NCBI RefSeq assembly: GCF_000702325.1
Contig: NZ_KL370891.1
Span: forward strand, 186,001-250,000
DNA from: Thiomicrorhabdus sp. Milos-T2
GTDB taxonomy: Bacteria; Pseudomonadota; Gammaproteobacteria; Thiomicrospirales; Thiomicrospiraceae
Direction: 5' to 3'
Length of the DNA: 64,000 bases
In this document: positions 16,231 through 24,588 of the stretch, in pieces
Numbering within the stretch: position 1 is the stretch's first letter
How the letters are laid out: each line of letters starts with the position of its first letter
Notes under the pieces: model-generated
Database searches by the model: none
Told to the model about the DNA's origin: nothing
Seen by the model: only the letters and a program-made list of their open reading frames with translations
Program-made: the position numbers and the translations under genes

Positions 16231-17520
16231 TTGATTAATGCCTTAAAAAACTCATCTGAATTGCTGAACGACTTAAATGTTGGGGTGGTTTTGCATAATC
16301 CGGCGACTGAGATTTTATTTATTAACGATAGTGCGCTAAAGATGCTGCAACTCACACGAGAGCAGGCATTAGGTGCCGATGCCATGGATCCGTGGTGGAA
16401 TTTTTTAGATGAGTTTAAACAGCCGCTTGCCTTAAACGATTATCCTATCAACCAAGTATTAAGCACCCAGAAGCCGCTTAAAAACCTTACCGTTGGAATT
16501 ACTAAAAACGATGGTAAAACCGTTACCTGGGTGATGGTTAATGGCTACCCAAACTTCGACCAAAATCATCAAATAGCGCAAGTCACCATCACCTTTATCG
16601 ATATTACCGACAAAAAATTAGACATCCCATTTGAAGCCATTGTGAGTCATGCCAACGATATTGTTCTGGTGACTGAAGCTGGGAATATTGAAGGTCCTAA
16701 TCATCCCAAAATTGTGTATGTTAACCATGCATTTTGCCAGTTAACCGGCTACCAAAGACATGAAGTGATTGGCAAAACCCCTAGAATTTTGCAAGGCAAA
16801 GATACCAGCGCCAAAGCGAAACATTGCATAAGGCAAGCTTTACAAAAAAAAGAGCCGATTACATGCCAGCTGCTTAACTACACTAAAAGCGGCGAACCTT
16901 ATTGGATAGAAATTAGCATTAGTCCCCTCAAAAACAGCTTAGGCGAAGTGGCTTATTTTGCGGCAATTGAACGCAATATTACCGTTCAAAAATTACATGA
17001 ATTAAAACTCGAAGAAGAAGCTAATACCGATTTTTTAACCCAACTGCCTAACCGTAAAAACTTTATTGAAAAAGCCACTCAGTTATTGAAAGATGGGACT
17101 CAATATCCGATTTCAATGGCGATGATAGACATCGACTTTTTTAAAAATGTGAATGACAATTTTGGGCATGACGCGGGTGATTTAATTCTGAAACAATTGG
17201 GTCAATTGTTAAAACAAAACTTTCGAAAAACCGATTATTTAGTCCGTCTTGGCGGAGAAGAGTTTGGCATTTTATTGCCCAATACGGAATGTGATATGGC
17301 ATTTAATTTGTTAGAAGAATTTAGACGTTTGATTTCACAAAGAGACATGCCGGTTGGAGAAGGACATTCTCTAAGAATTTCGTTAAGTATTGGGGTTTAT
17401 AGCGCAAAAAATCCAAACGAAACATTAACAAAAATGCTTAAACATGCCGATGACGCCTTATACCTTGCTAAAAATGCGGGGCGTAATCAAACTCAACGTT
17501 TTAAAGCGACTACTATTTAA
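16231..17520 (+). CDS. PAS-PAS-GGDEF diguanylate cyclase
   Basis: Start is TTG at 16231, with GAAGGA ending 8 bases upstream; no ATG precedes the first PAS domain. The 429-residue protein has PAS domains at about 10-125 and 135-260. The second is LOV/PAS-like, with the order ITYVNHAF-like KIVYVNHAFCQLTGY, VIGKTPRILQG and YTKSGEPYWIEISISPL. The usual LOV photoactive GRNCRFLQ cysteine is replaced (GKTPRILQG), so flavin photochemistry is not expected. The C-terminal GGDEF domain has IDIDFFKNVND and LGGEEFGILLP and should make cyclic-di-GMP. It lies 100 bases after the GGDEF-EAL gene in the same direction. Confidence 0.87.
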   Translation: MINALKNSSELLNDLNVGVVLHNPATEILFINDSALKMLQLTREQALGADAMDPWWNFLDEFKQPLALNDYPINQVLSTQKPLKNLTVGITKNDGKTVTWVMVNGYPNFDQNHQIAQVTITFIDITDKKLDIPFEAIVSHANDIVLVTEAGNIEGPNHPKIVYVNHAFCQLTGYQRHEVIGKTPRILQGKDTSAKAKHCIRQALQKKEPITCQLLNYTKSGEPYWIEISISPLKNSLGEVAYFAAIERNITVQKLHELKLEEEANTDFLTQLPNRKNFIEKATQLLKDGTQYPISMAMIDIDFFKNVNDNFGHDAGDLILKQLGQLLKQNFRKTDYLVRLGGEEFGILLPNTECDMAFNLLEEFRRLISQRDMPVGEGHSLRISLSIGVYSAKNPNETLTKMLKHADDALYLAKNAGRNQTQRFKATTI

Positions 17521-17545
17521 TCTTTGTTTCAAAAATACTACACTG

Positions 17546-17557
17546 ACCAGGCCTGGT
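17546..17557. repeat. ACCAGGCCTGGT palindrome, copy 5
   Basis: Perfect 12-bp copy 25 bases after the diguanylate cyclase stop, in a convergent gene junction with sodB. Confidence 0.88.
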
Positions 17558-17644
17558 AGCTTTAATTTACTTATAAAAGCAAGGTATAGAACGTATGGGT
17601 ATAGAAAGCTTACGGATAAGAAATGTACGGATAGAAAACTTAGG

Positions 17645-17675
17645 TATAAAAAAACCCCGCAAAGCGAGGTTTTCA
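17645..17675 (-). terminator. Rho-independent terminator of sodB
   Basis: Read on the minus strand, AACCTCGC, a TTT loop and GCGGGGTT form a GC-rich hairpin followed by a run of T. It starts about 27 bases after the sodB stop. Confidence 0.8.
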
Positions 17676-17701
17676 ACTGAGAGTTGTTAACGCGTTTTAA
17701 T

Positions 17702-18310
17702 TTACTTAGCAGCGCTATATAGTTCAGAGACTTTATCCCAGTTAACTACATCCCACCAAGCTTGCATGTAAGCTGGGCGTAGATTTTGGTAACGTAGGTA
17801 ATAAGCGTGTTCCCAAACATCTAATCCTAAGATAGGCGTTCCTTGAACCTTAGCGCAATCCATTAATGGGTTGTCTTGGTTTGGTGTAGAAGAAACCTGT
17901 AGTTTACCGTCAGCACCAACCGTTAACCATGCCCAACCAGAACCAAACTGAGTTGCACCTGCCGTGTTGAACTGAGTTTTCATATCTTCAAAGCTACCAA
18001 AAGTGGCATTAATGTCATCTGCTAAAGCACCAGTAGGTGTCCCCATGCTATCGCCAGACATAACTTCCCAAAAGAAAGAGTGGTTCCAGTGACCACCACC
18101 GTTATTGCGCACAGCAGGAGGTAGCGTTCCTGCTTTAGCCATCATATCTTCTAAAGACATATCAGCTAATTCTGTATCAGCTATAGCGTTATTTACATTT
18201 GTAATGTAAGTTTGGTGGTGTTTTGTATGGTGAATTTCCATTGTACGTGCATCAATAGATACTTCTAATGCGTTGTAATCATAAGGTAGATCTGGAAGGG
18301 TAAAAGCCAT
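17702..18310 (-). CDS. sodB: Iron superoxide dismutase SodB
   Basis: It converts superoxide to oxygen and hydrogen peroxide in the cytoplasm. The start [15 protein letters not shown] at 18310 is preferred over an upstream in-frame ATG at 18361 because AAGGA sits just upstream and SodB proteins begin this way. The 202-residue length is normal. Metal ligands lie in [12 protein letters not shown] (His), [12 protein letters not shown] (His) and [17 protein letters not shown] (Asp and His). The residues around [10 protein letters not shown] favour the iron over the manganese type. It is monocistronic, with a clear terminator. Confidence 0.95.
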   Translation of the reverse strand: MAFTLPDLPYDYNALEVSIDARTMEIHHTKHHQTYITNVNNAIADTELADMSLEDMMAKAGTLPPAVRNNGGGHWNHSFFWEVMSGDSMGTPTGALADDINATFGSFEDMKTQFNTAGATQFGSGWAWLTVGADGKLQVSSTPNQDNPLMDCAKVQGTPILGLDVWEHAYYLRYQNLRPAYMQAWWDVVNWDKVSELYSAAK

Positions 18311-18477
18311 GGTGATTTCCTTGTTATTAATGTTGAACGATAAAAACTCTATTGTATTCACAAAAATTGCTTTGTAAATAGTCGCGCCAAAATACTTGAG
18401 TGTTTTTCTAGGTTATTCTGTTTTGCTAAGTTGTTCAGCGGTTAAAACAGTTATTAAAATAGCGATTAAAAAAAGAA

Positions 18478-18774
18478 TTAAAAGATATTATCTAAATGCG
18501 CCGGTGGTGCTGGCATATCACTGATTTTTTCAATTTCAGAAGGCGGCATTTGCATGTAGTAACCCTTGCTTTCAATAGCTTCAATAACGGTTTTAGGGTT
18601 TTCGCGAGCTAATTTTTTTTCTGGGGTGAGTTCAAAGTCAATAACGTGTTGTGGTTCTCCAAACATCACTAATAGTTCATCTGGTAATTTATCTAAACCG
18701 GTTTCTTGTGGCACAAACAGAAAAAGTTCTGCTTTTTTAGGGCTTTTATAGGCAGAAATATTGATTACTGACAT
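18478..18774 (-). CDS. ycgL: YcgL-domain protein
   Basis: The 98-residue protein matches the YcgL family: ISAYKSPKKAELFLFVPQ, the LPDELLVMFGEPQHVIDFELTPEKKLARE core and GYYMQMPPSE near the C terminus. The family is small, cytosolic and widespread in Gammaproteobacteria, and its biochemical role is not established. Length is normal. It is transcribed toward sodB from a separate start with a 167-base gap. No special regulation is visible. Confidence 0.88.
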   Translation of the reverse strand: MSVINISAYKSPKKAELFLFVPQETGLDKLPDELLVMFGEPQHVIDFELTPEKKLARENPKTVIEAIESKGYYMQMPPSEIEKISDMPAPPAHLDNIF

Positions 18775-18904
18775 GGGTCAATCCTTTGCTAAATTTTGAG
18801 CGTATTGTATCAAAATAGTCAGGGTGAATATGATATAAAAACTTGACCTTGCATCAGCATTTACTTATTCTTATTTGGTTTGTTTCAAGAAAATTGGATA
18901 AAGA

Positions 18905-19876
18905 ATGTTATTAGGAAATAAAGTCAGTGTATTTGGTGGAACGGGTTTTGTTGGCGAAGCGGTGGTTAATGAGCTGTCAAAAGCCGGTTATGAAATCAAA
19001 GTGGTCGTACGTCGTCCGGAACGTTTTAGAGAGTTTTTACTTTATCCTAATACGACTTTGCACACGTTAGACTCATACGATAACGCTGAGCAGTTGAGTG
19101 CGGCAGTGAACGGGGCGGATATTGTTGTGAATTTAACAGCAGATCGTTCAACAAAAACTGAAATGGTTGAAAAATCGGATTTAACCGCGGTAAATCAGAA
19201 GATTAAATCGGCGATTGAGTCAGCGGGTGTTAAACGTGTCTTGAGCTTGTCGCAAATTGGTGCGAATACCGATGCACCAAACTCGGATTGGTTTGGAGTT
19301 CTGGGTGAAGTCGATAATTTAATGCATAACGTGGTTAATGCTAAGGTGACTATTCTTAAACCAGGTTTGTTGATTGGCGCTGAGGATGACACTACTGCAC
19401 GTTTTATAACGCAATTAAATCGTATAGATTTATTGATGGTGGCGCAGTCAAATACCGTTGTGCAGCCTCTATGGATTAAAGATTTTGCCCAAGCGGTTGT
19501 GGGTGTGATTAGAAAGGAATCTACTTTTGGTGAAAAAGTAGAGTTTGTGGGTAAAGAACGTTTAACCATGAAGCAATTAGGTGAATTGGTGGCTGAGTTA
19601 ATGCAAAAAGAAGCGATTGTTTTCCCTATGTGTCGTCTTAACGCCAATATTATGTCTATGTTAGGAGCATTTGCCCCAGTCGCTTCCGTATCAAAGTCAC
19701 AGTTATTGATGTTGACTAAAGATATGGTGAGTGATGCAGACTTTGAAACTCAGTTTGGTTTTGCGCCAAGCAGTTTAGAGTGGGCAATTTCTACTTATGC
19801 TTCACCGCACGATATTCGTGAGCGTTATAACTACTACCGCAAAGAAGCCGGTAGAAATGCTAAAGAGTTAGTTTAA
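18905..19876 (+). CDS. NAD(P)-binding protein of the complex I NDUFA9-like / atypical SDR family
   Basis: The 323-residue protein starts with a Rossmann motif, VFGGTGFVGEAVVNEL (about 9-24), followed by VVRRPER and GADIVVNLTAD. LSLSQIGANTDAPNSDW carries the position of the weakened SDR active site. This resembles NDUFA9-like proteins, which bind NADPH and in some organisms support complex I, quinone or lipid chemistry. A real dehydrogenase activity is uncertain. It is a single gene with its own terminator and divergent from ycgL. No better assignment can be made from sequence alone. Confidence 0.78.
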   Translation: MLLGNKVSVFGGTGFVGEAVVNELSKAGYEIKVVVRRPERFREFLLYPNTTLHTLDSYDNAEQLSAAVNGADIVVNLTADRSTKTEMVEKSDLTAVNQKIKSAIESAGVKRVLSLSQIGANTDAPNSDWFGVLGEVDNLMHNVVNAKVTILKPGLLIGAEDDTTARFITQLNRIDLLMVAQSNTVVQPLWIKDFAQAVVGVIRKESTFGEKVEFVGKERLTMKQLGELVAELMQKEAIVFPMCRLNANIMSMLGAFAPVASVSKSQLLMLTKDMVSDADFETQFGFAPSSLEWAISTYASPHDIRERYNYYRKEAGRNAKELV

Positions 19877-19921
19877 GAAACCTTTTTAGCCAAAAGGTCT
19901 TAATAAATAATCGTTTGATTC

Positions 19922-19947
19922 AAAAAACCGTCACAAGACGGTTTTTT
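19922..19947 (+). terminator. Rho-independent terminator after the NDUFA9-like gene
   Basis: AAAAAACCGTC, a short loop ACAA and GACGGTTTTTT form a perfect stem with a T run on both strands. Confidence 0.88.
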
Positions 19948-20031
19948 GGTTTTGGGCTATTATATTTATTAAACTTTAATAATTATGGATATCCGTATTT
20001 TGTGATTGATGATCAAGTATTGTAAAAAATT

Positions 20032-20060
20032 AACCACGAAGACACAGAGGCACGAAGATT
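20032..20060 (+). repeat. CACGAAG interspersed repeat, left arm of pair 1
   Basis: AACCACGAAGACACAGAGGC and the following ACGAAGATT form the left arm of an inverted pair whose right arm is at 20520-20550. The same sequence type flanks 49016-49208. Confidence 0.85.
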
Positions 20061-20091
20061 AAAAAAACAAATAAAAGTGATTCGAAAATCA

Positions 20092-20443
20092 TACACTAAC
20101 TTGATACTAATTCATTATTAGATTTGAGTTGTTTTCCACTTTTGTGATGCTTAATATTGAGGCTTGGACAAATGCCTTAACTCCCCTTGCAATAAATGGT
20201 GCAAGGTTCTTAGTGTAGTGAACGGTAAAAAAACGCTGCTGTTTGAGCGTAGCGAGTTCAGCGTTTTCAGTTCACAAGCTTAGAACTTGCCCATTTATGG
20301 AGTGGGGTTTGTTTTTTGGTTACTTTTTTGCCAAATTGCAAAAAGTAACGGGAAGCCTGAGTGACAATATTTAAGGCAAAGTATTCTATTTAAAATAGGC
20401 TTCTCAATCGCTGTACTGTCTGGTTAAATCTAAGCTTTTACAT
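20092..20443 (+). repeat. Long structured repeat R, copy 2
   Basis: It closely follows copy 1 (1350-1726) over about 350 bp, including the AACGCTG/CAGCGTT pair and the GTTACTTTTTTGCC stem, but lacks the outermost left part. It is nested inside an inverted pair of CACGAAG repeats. The 750-base gap 19877-20629 holds only these repeats and a terminator. Confidence 0.82.
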
Positions 20444-20519
20444 GTAAAATTCAAGAGCGATTAATTTATTACGTTTAGTTTGGTTATTCGTTAAATTTAA
20501 GTTGGTATTAGATATTAGA

Positions 20520-20550
20520 AATCTTCGTGCTTTCGTGTCTTCGTGGTTAA
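20520..20550 (-). repeat. CACGAAG interspersed repeat, right arm of pair 1
   Basis: This is the inverted counterpart of 20032-20060 (CTTCGTG...TCTTCGTGGTTAA). The two arms could pair around repeat R. Confidence 0.85.
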
Positions 20551-20629
20551 AAGATTTGTTTAATCAATCATAAAATACATATACCCATAATTATTAAATT
20601 CTAAAAAATTAGAAATAGGTTTGGTTTTG

Positions 20630-21916
20630 ATGCAAATTTACTTGGTAGGCGGTGCGGTAAGAGACGCGCTTTTAGGTGGCAAGGCTTACGACCATGATTG
20701 GGTGGTGGTTGGCGCAACCCCAGAAGAGATGTTGTCTCTAGACTATCAGCAGGTTGGTAAAGATTTTCCGGTTTTTTTACACCCTGAAAGTAAAGAAGAA
20801 TATGCTCTAGCTCGTACCGAAAGAAAGGCCGGAGTGGGATATCATGGATTTGAGGTTTTTGCCGACCCAAGCGTGACGTTGGAAGAGGATTTGATTCGTC
20901 GTGATTTAACGATTAACGCGATGGCTCAAGATAGTGATGGAAATATCATTGATCCTTATTCAGGTAAGCAAGACTTAGATAACCGTATCTTAAGACATGT
21001 CTCTGACGCTTTTTGTGAAGATCCTTTAAGAGTTTTAAGGGTTGCACGTTTTGCCGCTAAATTAGCTCCGTATGGTTTTAAGTTAGCACTAGAAACTAAA
21101 GCACTCATGACTGAAATGGTGGCTTCTGGAGAATTACAAGATTTAACACCTGAACGAGTTTGGCAAGAGGTTTATAAAGCCTTAGGGGCTGCAACCCCAA
21201 GTGTGTTTTTTGAGGTGTTAGATTCAGTGGGTGCTGTAGAAATTCTGTTTCCCGAGTTATTTGCTTTACATGATGTGACTCAACCAGAAAAGTATCACCC
21301 AGAAGGCGATGTATGGATTCATACTATGATGGTTTTGGATGCGGCGGCAAAATTGTCTCCCTCAGAAGATGTTCGTTATGCGGCATTAGTGCATGATTTA
21401 GGCAAGGGAATTACTCCTAAAGCGCTTTGGCCCAGTCACAAAGGTCATGAGCAAGCTGGTGTGCCTTTGGTTAAGGCTTTAGGAAAGCGTTATCGATTAC
21501 CTAAAAAAACAGAGATTTTGGCGGAAAAAGTGACGGAATATCATGGTTTAATTCATCAAGGTTTAACAGCCGACGGTCAACCTCACCTTAAACCCCAAAC
21601 TTTTCTTAAGGTTTTAAAAGGGTGTGCGGCACTTAAAAATCCTGAAGGATTTAAGCAAGTTTTAACCGCTTGTGAGGCTGATGCCAAAGGACGTTTGGGG
21701 TTTGAAGAACGAGAATACCCACAAAAGAATTTTTGGATGGGCTTATTGGATGCCGCCATTAGAATTAATAATCAAGAAGTTTTAGCGACCGGAGTTCAAG
21801 GCGCAGAGATAGCCCTTGCTATGGAAAAAGCCAGAATAGATAAAATTAAAATATTTATTCATACTTATGCATCGAATAAAGAAGGTTTTACCGTTAAACT
21901 TGCAAAGTCCTTATAA
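20630..21916 (+). CDS. cca: CCA-adding tRNA nucleotidyltransferase with HD domain
   Basis: It adds and repairs the 3' CCA end of tRNAs. The start ATG at 20630 gives [16 protein letters not shown], the usual N terminus; a TTG at 20621 would add three residues without reason. The polymerase head has GGAVRD, the catalytic DHDWVVVG acidic pair and [10 protein letters not shown] (about 92-101). The C-terminal HD domain has [12 protein letters not shown] and ALVHDLGKG, so this is the multifunctional Escherichia coli-type enzyme with phosphohydrolase activity. At 428 residues it is slightly longer than usual. An IS inserted 47 bases after its stop leaves the gene intact. Confidence 0.94.
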   Translation: MQIYLVGGAVRDALLGGKAYDHDWVVVGATPEEMLSLDYQQVGKDFPVFLHPESKEEYALARTERKAGVGYHGFEVFADPSVTLEEDLIRRDLTINAMAQDSDGNIIDPYSGKQDLDNRILRHVSDAFCEDPLRVLRVARFAAKLAPYGFKLALETKALMTEMVASGELQDLTPERVWQEVYKALGAATPSVFFEVLDSVGAVEILFPELFALHDVTQPEKYHPEGDVWIHTMMVLDAAAKLSPSEDVRYAALVHDLGKGITPKALWPSHKGHEQAGVPLVKALGKRYRLPKKTEILAEKVTEYHGLIHQGLTADGQPHLKPQTFLKVLKGCAALKNPEGFKQVLTACEADAKGRLGFEEREYPQKNFWMGLLDAAIRINNQEVLATGVQGAEIALAMEKARIDKIKIFIHTYASNKEGFTVKLAKSL

Positions 21917-21953
21917 AGTTCTAATAAAGTCTTAATATTAAAAAAATAAGTTA

Positions 21954-21963
21954 CCAGGCCTGG
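21954..21963. repeat. CCAGGCCTGG, left target duplication of the IS4 element (palindrome copy 6)
   Basis: The 10-bp core directly abuts the left IS end. With 23262-23271 it forms the target-site duplication. Before insertion the site would have read TTACCAGGCCTGGTTG, a normal member of the palindrome family downstream of cca. Confidence 0.92.
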
Positions 21964-23261
21964 CACTAGTGTCCGGAATAATATTTCAGTACCACAATTC
22001 ATATACCAGCCTCCCATAGCGGAAGTTGGTATTTCTTAAACTCTTCCCGTTGTTGTTTTCGCCTAAAGTATTCACTCTGCTGAATAGGTCTTTCAAACAA
22101 CCCATGAGCAAGCCGCCAAAACGTTACTCTCAACGGTTCTGCTGACTTATTTTTCATCTGTTCAAGCTTAATCAATAGATACACAATAAGGGCTGATAGC
22201 ACTTGGATACGAACAGCATTACTGTTTTGGCCAATGAAGCTTTTGATTTTGAGGTGTTGTTTAATCCATTTAAAAAATAATTCAATTTGCCAGCGTTGCT
22301 TGTATAGATGGGCAATCTCTTGAGCTGAACGCTCGAAGTCATTGGTAATCAATACCAATTCACCTTTATTATCGTCACGTTTGACAACAACACGGCGCAT
22401 CTGGAATTGACCAAGACGTTTTTTCTGGCTTGAACCACTAAACTCAATGCATTGGTCTTCAAGAATATGAGGGGCTTTTTCATCGAGTTCGTAGGATTGT
22501 ATGACGGTAATTGCCGCTCTTTTTTTCAAACGACAGACCAGCTGGATTTTTTGGTCATTGAGCTTTTTCCACCAGAGGTAGTCTAAGTACCCTTTATCCA
22601 TCACATAGGTTGAACCTGGTTCTAAATTCCACTCTCGTGCTTGAGTAATATCAGGAATATTGGCCTGTGTGATTTCAAAACAAACAGGGACTTGGTTGGA
22701 TAGTTCTAGTTGCATATGCAGCTTAAAGCCTGTGACTCGAGAACCTTGTACTGCCCAGTCAAAACCTTTACCGAGCAGTTGAATTGGAGAAGAGTCTATT
22801 AGATAGGTAAAAGCGTGGAGTTCTTTTCGTAATTGTCGATTCACACCAGCCATGAGTTGTTGGCAAAGTGCTTGGTAGACATCAGCAGAGCGTTTACGGT
22901 TTGCTTCAGATAATGTGCTGCGTTTCAGCTCTTTTACGCCTAAGTGGTAGTGGTGAGAGGATTGGGCGTTAAACCCTTCAACCAACTGGCGTAATGATTT
23001 AGTGCCACTAAGTTGTGCGTACATCATCGCGACTAATTGATTCCAGCTACTAAACCCTTTGGCGTGTTTATCGGTTTGATATTGATGAACAAGTGATTGA
23101 AAAGTGGTACGAATGGGTTTTAAAAATTGGGCAAATCGGGTAGAGTTAAACATAGCCGTAATCTCATTGTTTTTGAAGTCTATTTCGTGGTGGAAATACT
23201 TCTATCCTAGGAGTTACGGCTTTTTTGTCAAGGCTTTTAATATTTATTCCGGACACTAGTG
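21964..23261 (-). mobile_element. Complete IS4-family insertion sequence, 1298 bp
   Basis: The terminal inverted repeat CACTAGTGTCCGGAATAA is identical for 18 bp at both ends and then continues with a one-base offset. One full transposase gene fills the element. A perfect 10-bp direct repeat, CCAGGCCTGG, flanks it, fitting the roughly 10-12-bp duplications of several IS4 groups. No internal frameshift is seen, so the copy looks young and potentially active. Confidence 0.93.
21999..23153 (-). CDS. IS4-family DDE transposase
   Basis: The 384-residue transposase begins MFNSTRFAQFLKPIRTTFQ and ends 35 bases inside the left end of the element. The YREK signature of the IS4 family is clear: Y-K-Q-R, then E and K, in LYKQRWQIELFFKWIKQHLK (about 288-307). 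The first catalytic Asp is in TYLIDSSPIQLLG and the second in YVMDKGYLDYLWW. An N-terminal DUF4372-type region with WNQLVAMMYAQLSG precedes the catalytic core. No disruption is visible. It mobilises the element by cut-and-paste within the CACTAGTG-type ends. Confidence 0.95.
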   Translation of the reverse strand: MFNSTRFAQFLKPIRTTFQSLVHQYQTDKHAKGFSSWNQLVAMMYAQLSGTKSLRQLVEGFNAQSSHHYHLGVKELKRSTLSEANRKRSADVYQALCQQLMAGVNRQLRKELHAFTYLIDSSPIQLLGKGFDWAVQGSRVTGFKLHMQLELSNQVPVCFEITQANIPDITQAREWNLEPGSTYVMDKGYLDYLWWKKLNDQKIQLVCRLKKRAAITVIQSYELDEKAPHILEDQCIEFSGSSQKKRLGQFQMRRVVVKRDDNKGELVLITNDFERSAQEIAHLYKQRWQIELFFKWIKQHLKIKSFIGQNSNAVRIQVLSALIVYLLIKLEQMKNKSAEPLRVTFWRLAHGLFERPIQQSEYFRRKQQREEFKKYQLPLWEAGI

Positions 23262-23271
23262 CCAGGCCTGG
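23262..23271. repeat. CCAGGCCTGG, right target duplication of the IS4 element (copy 7)
   Basis: Perfect direct copy of 21954-21963, immediately after the right IS end. Confidence 0.92.
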
Positions 23272-23355
23272 TTGTTTTAACAATCGATTCTTTCGAATAG
23301 ACCTAGCCATATCAATAACCATATATACAGACAATCAATTTAAAAGAGTAATGCC

Positions 23356-24588
23356 ATGTTTCAAAAAATAAAACGTCGTTTGATTCCGATTTTAATTATT
23401 GCGGTGGCGATTGCATTGTTTGTTTATATGAAATCGACCAAGCCAGTCCAAAAACCCGTTGATATCAAAGAAAAGGTTTGGTTGGTGCAAACGCTTACCG
23501 CTAAATTTGAGCATTTGGCTCCTGTTCAGAAACTTTATGGAACGGTAGAGTCTTATTCTTTAGTGTCGGCATCTTCGCCGGTAAATGGTGTGGTTTCTAA
23601 GGTGTTTGTTAAAGCCGGGCAAACCGTGAAAAAGGGTGAAAAGTTGGTTTTTATTGATGAAGCTGATTTAACCATTCCTTTAAAACAGGCGGAGGCTGAA
23701 GCGGCTAATGCAAAAGCGCAATTGACTCTGCAAAAACTAACCAATACCGCTAACCAAAAACGCTTAGAGCATGAAACTAAGGTGCTTAAATTAAAACAGG
23801 TGGCTGTGATGCGTTCTAAACAGCTTATGCAGAAAAACTTAGCGTCTCAATCTGCGCTGGATGCAGCAAATGAAGCTTTGGTCAGGCAAAAATATACGGT
23901 GGTTGGCGCTAAGCTTGCAGTACAAGAAAATCGCTTAAAACTCATTCAAGCTCAAGCCTCATTAGAAAAAGCTCAGGCGAGTCTTCAACAAGCACAATTA
24001 AATTTACAGCGTGGTCAATTGGTTGCCCCTTATGATGCGCGAATTGCCAAGGTGAATGTGAGTGAGGGCTCACGTGTTAATACTGGTGCGGTTATGGTGA
24101 GTTTTTATGCGCTAGACAGTTTAGAGCTGAGAGCGAAGTTACCTGTTGCGCAGTTACCCGCAGTAGAACAGGCTTTGCGCAATGATGAAACGTTAAATGC
24201 TTTTTATGAATTTTCGGGCAATAAAACAAAGTTATCTTTATTAAGACTTGCGGGAGAGGCCACAACGAGCGGTGTCGATGCGTTTTTTAAACTGCCTGAA
24301 AGTTTATTGAGTGCTCGTCCAGGCGCTTTGTTGGATATTAACCTAGAGGGAGTCTCTGAAGGCAAGGTCTTAGCGGTTCCATACAGTGCAATTTATGGAA
24401 ATAACCATCTTTTTTTGGTTAAAGACAGTCGCTTAGTCTCTCATGCTGTGAAAGTGTTGGGAGAAGTTCAGCGCAATAATCAATTATGGGCATTGGTTAA
24501 GCCTGACTTTAAAGAAGGGACAAAAATTAATATTACGCATTTGCCTAACGCCACAAGCGGCTTAAAAATCGCTGAGGATGGAGAATGA
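23356..24588 (+). CDS. RND efflux periplasmic adaptor (membrane fusion protein)
   Basis: The 410-residue protein has one N-terminal membrane anchor (about residues 8-24, RLIPILIIAVAIALFVYM). The membrane-fusion pattern follows: a lipoyl half-motif ASSPVNGVVSKVFVKAGQTV (about 74-93), a long alpha-helical hairpin rich in Gln, Ala and Lys (about 105-215), and the second lipoyl half GQLVAPYDARIAKVNVSEGS. It bridges the inner-membrane pump and an outer-membrane channel. Its stop overlaps the start of the pump gene by 4 bases. No outer-membrane factor is adjacent, so one must be shared from elsewhere. Substrate unknown. Confidence 0.87.
   Translation: MFQKIKRRLIPILIIAVAIALFVYMKSTKPVQKPVDIKEKVWLVQTLTAKFEHLAPVQKLYGTVESYSLVSASSPVNGVVSKVFVKAGQTVKKGEKLVFIDEADLTIPLKQAEAEAANAKAQLTLQKLTNTANQKRLEHETKVLKLKQVAVMRSKQLMQKNLASQSALDAANEALVRQKYTVVGAKLAVQENRLKLIQAQASLEKAQASLQQAQLNLQRGQLVAPYDARIAKVNVSEGSRVNTGAVMVSFYALDSLELRAKLPVAQLPAVEQALRNDETLNAFYEFSGNKTKLSLLRLAGEATTSGVDAFFKLPESLLSARPGALLDINLEGVSEGKVLAVPYSAIYGNNHLFLVKDSRLVSHAVKVLGEVQRNNQLWALVKPDFKEGTKINITHLPNATSGLKIAEDGE

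Noticed and set aside
20032-20550. CRISPR-like array from the CACGAAG repeats
   Set aside because: The units are short, inverted, without regular spacers, and no cas genes are near.
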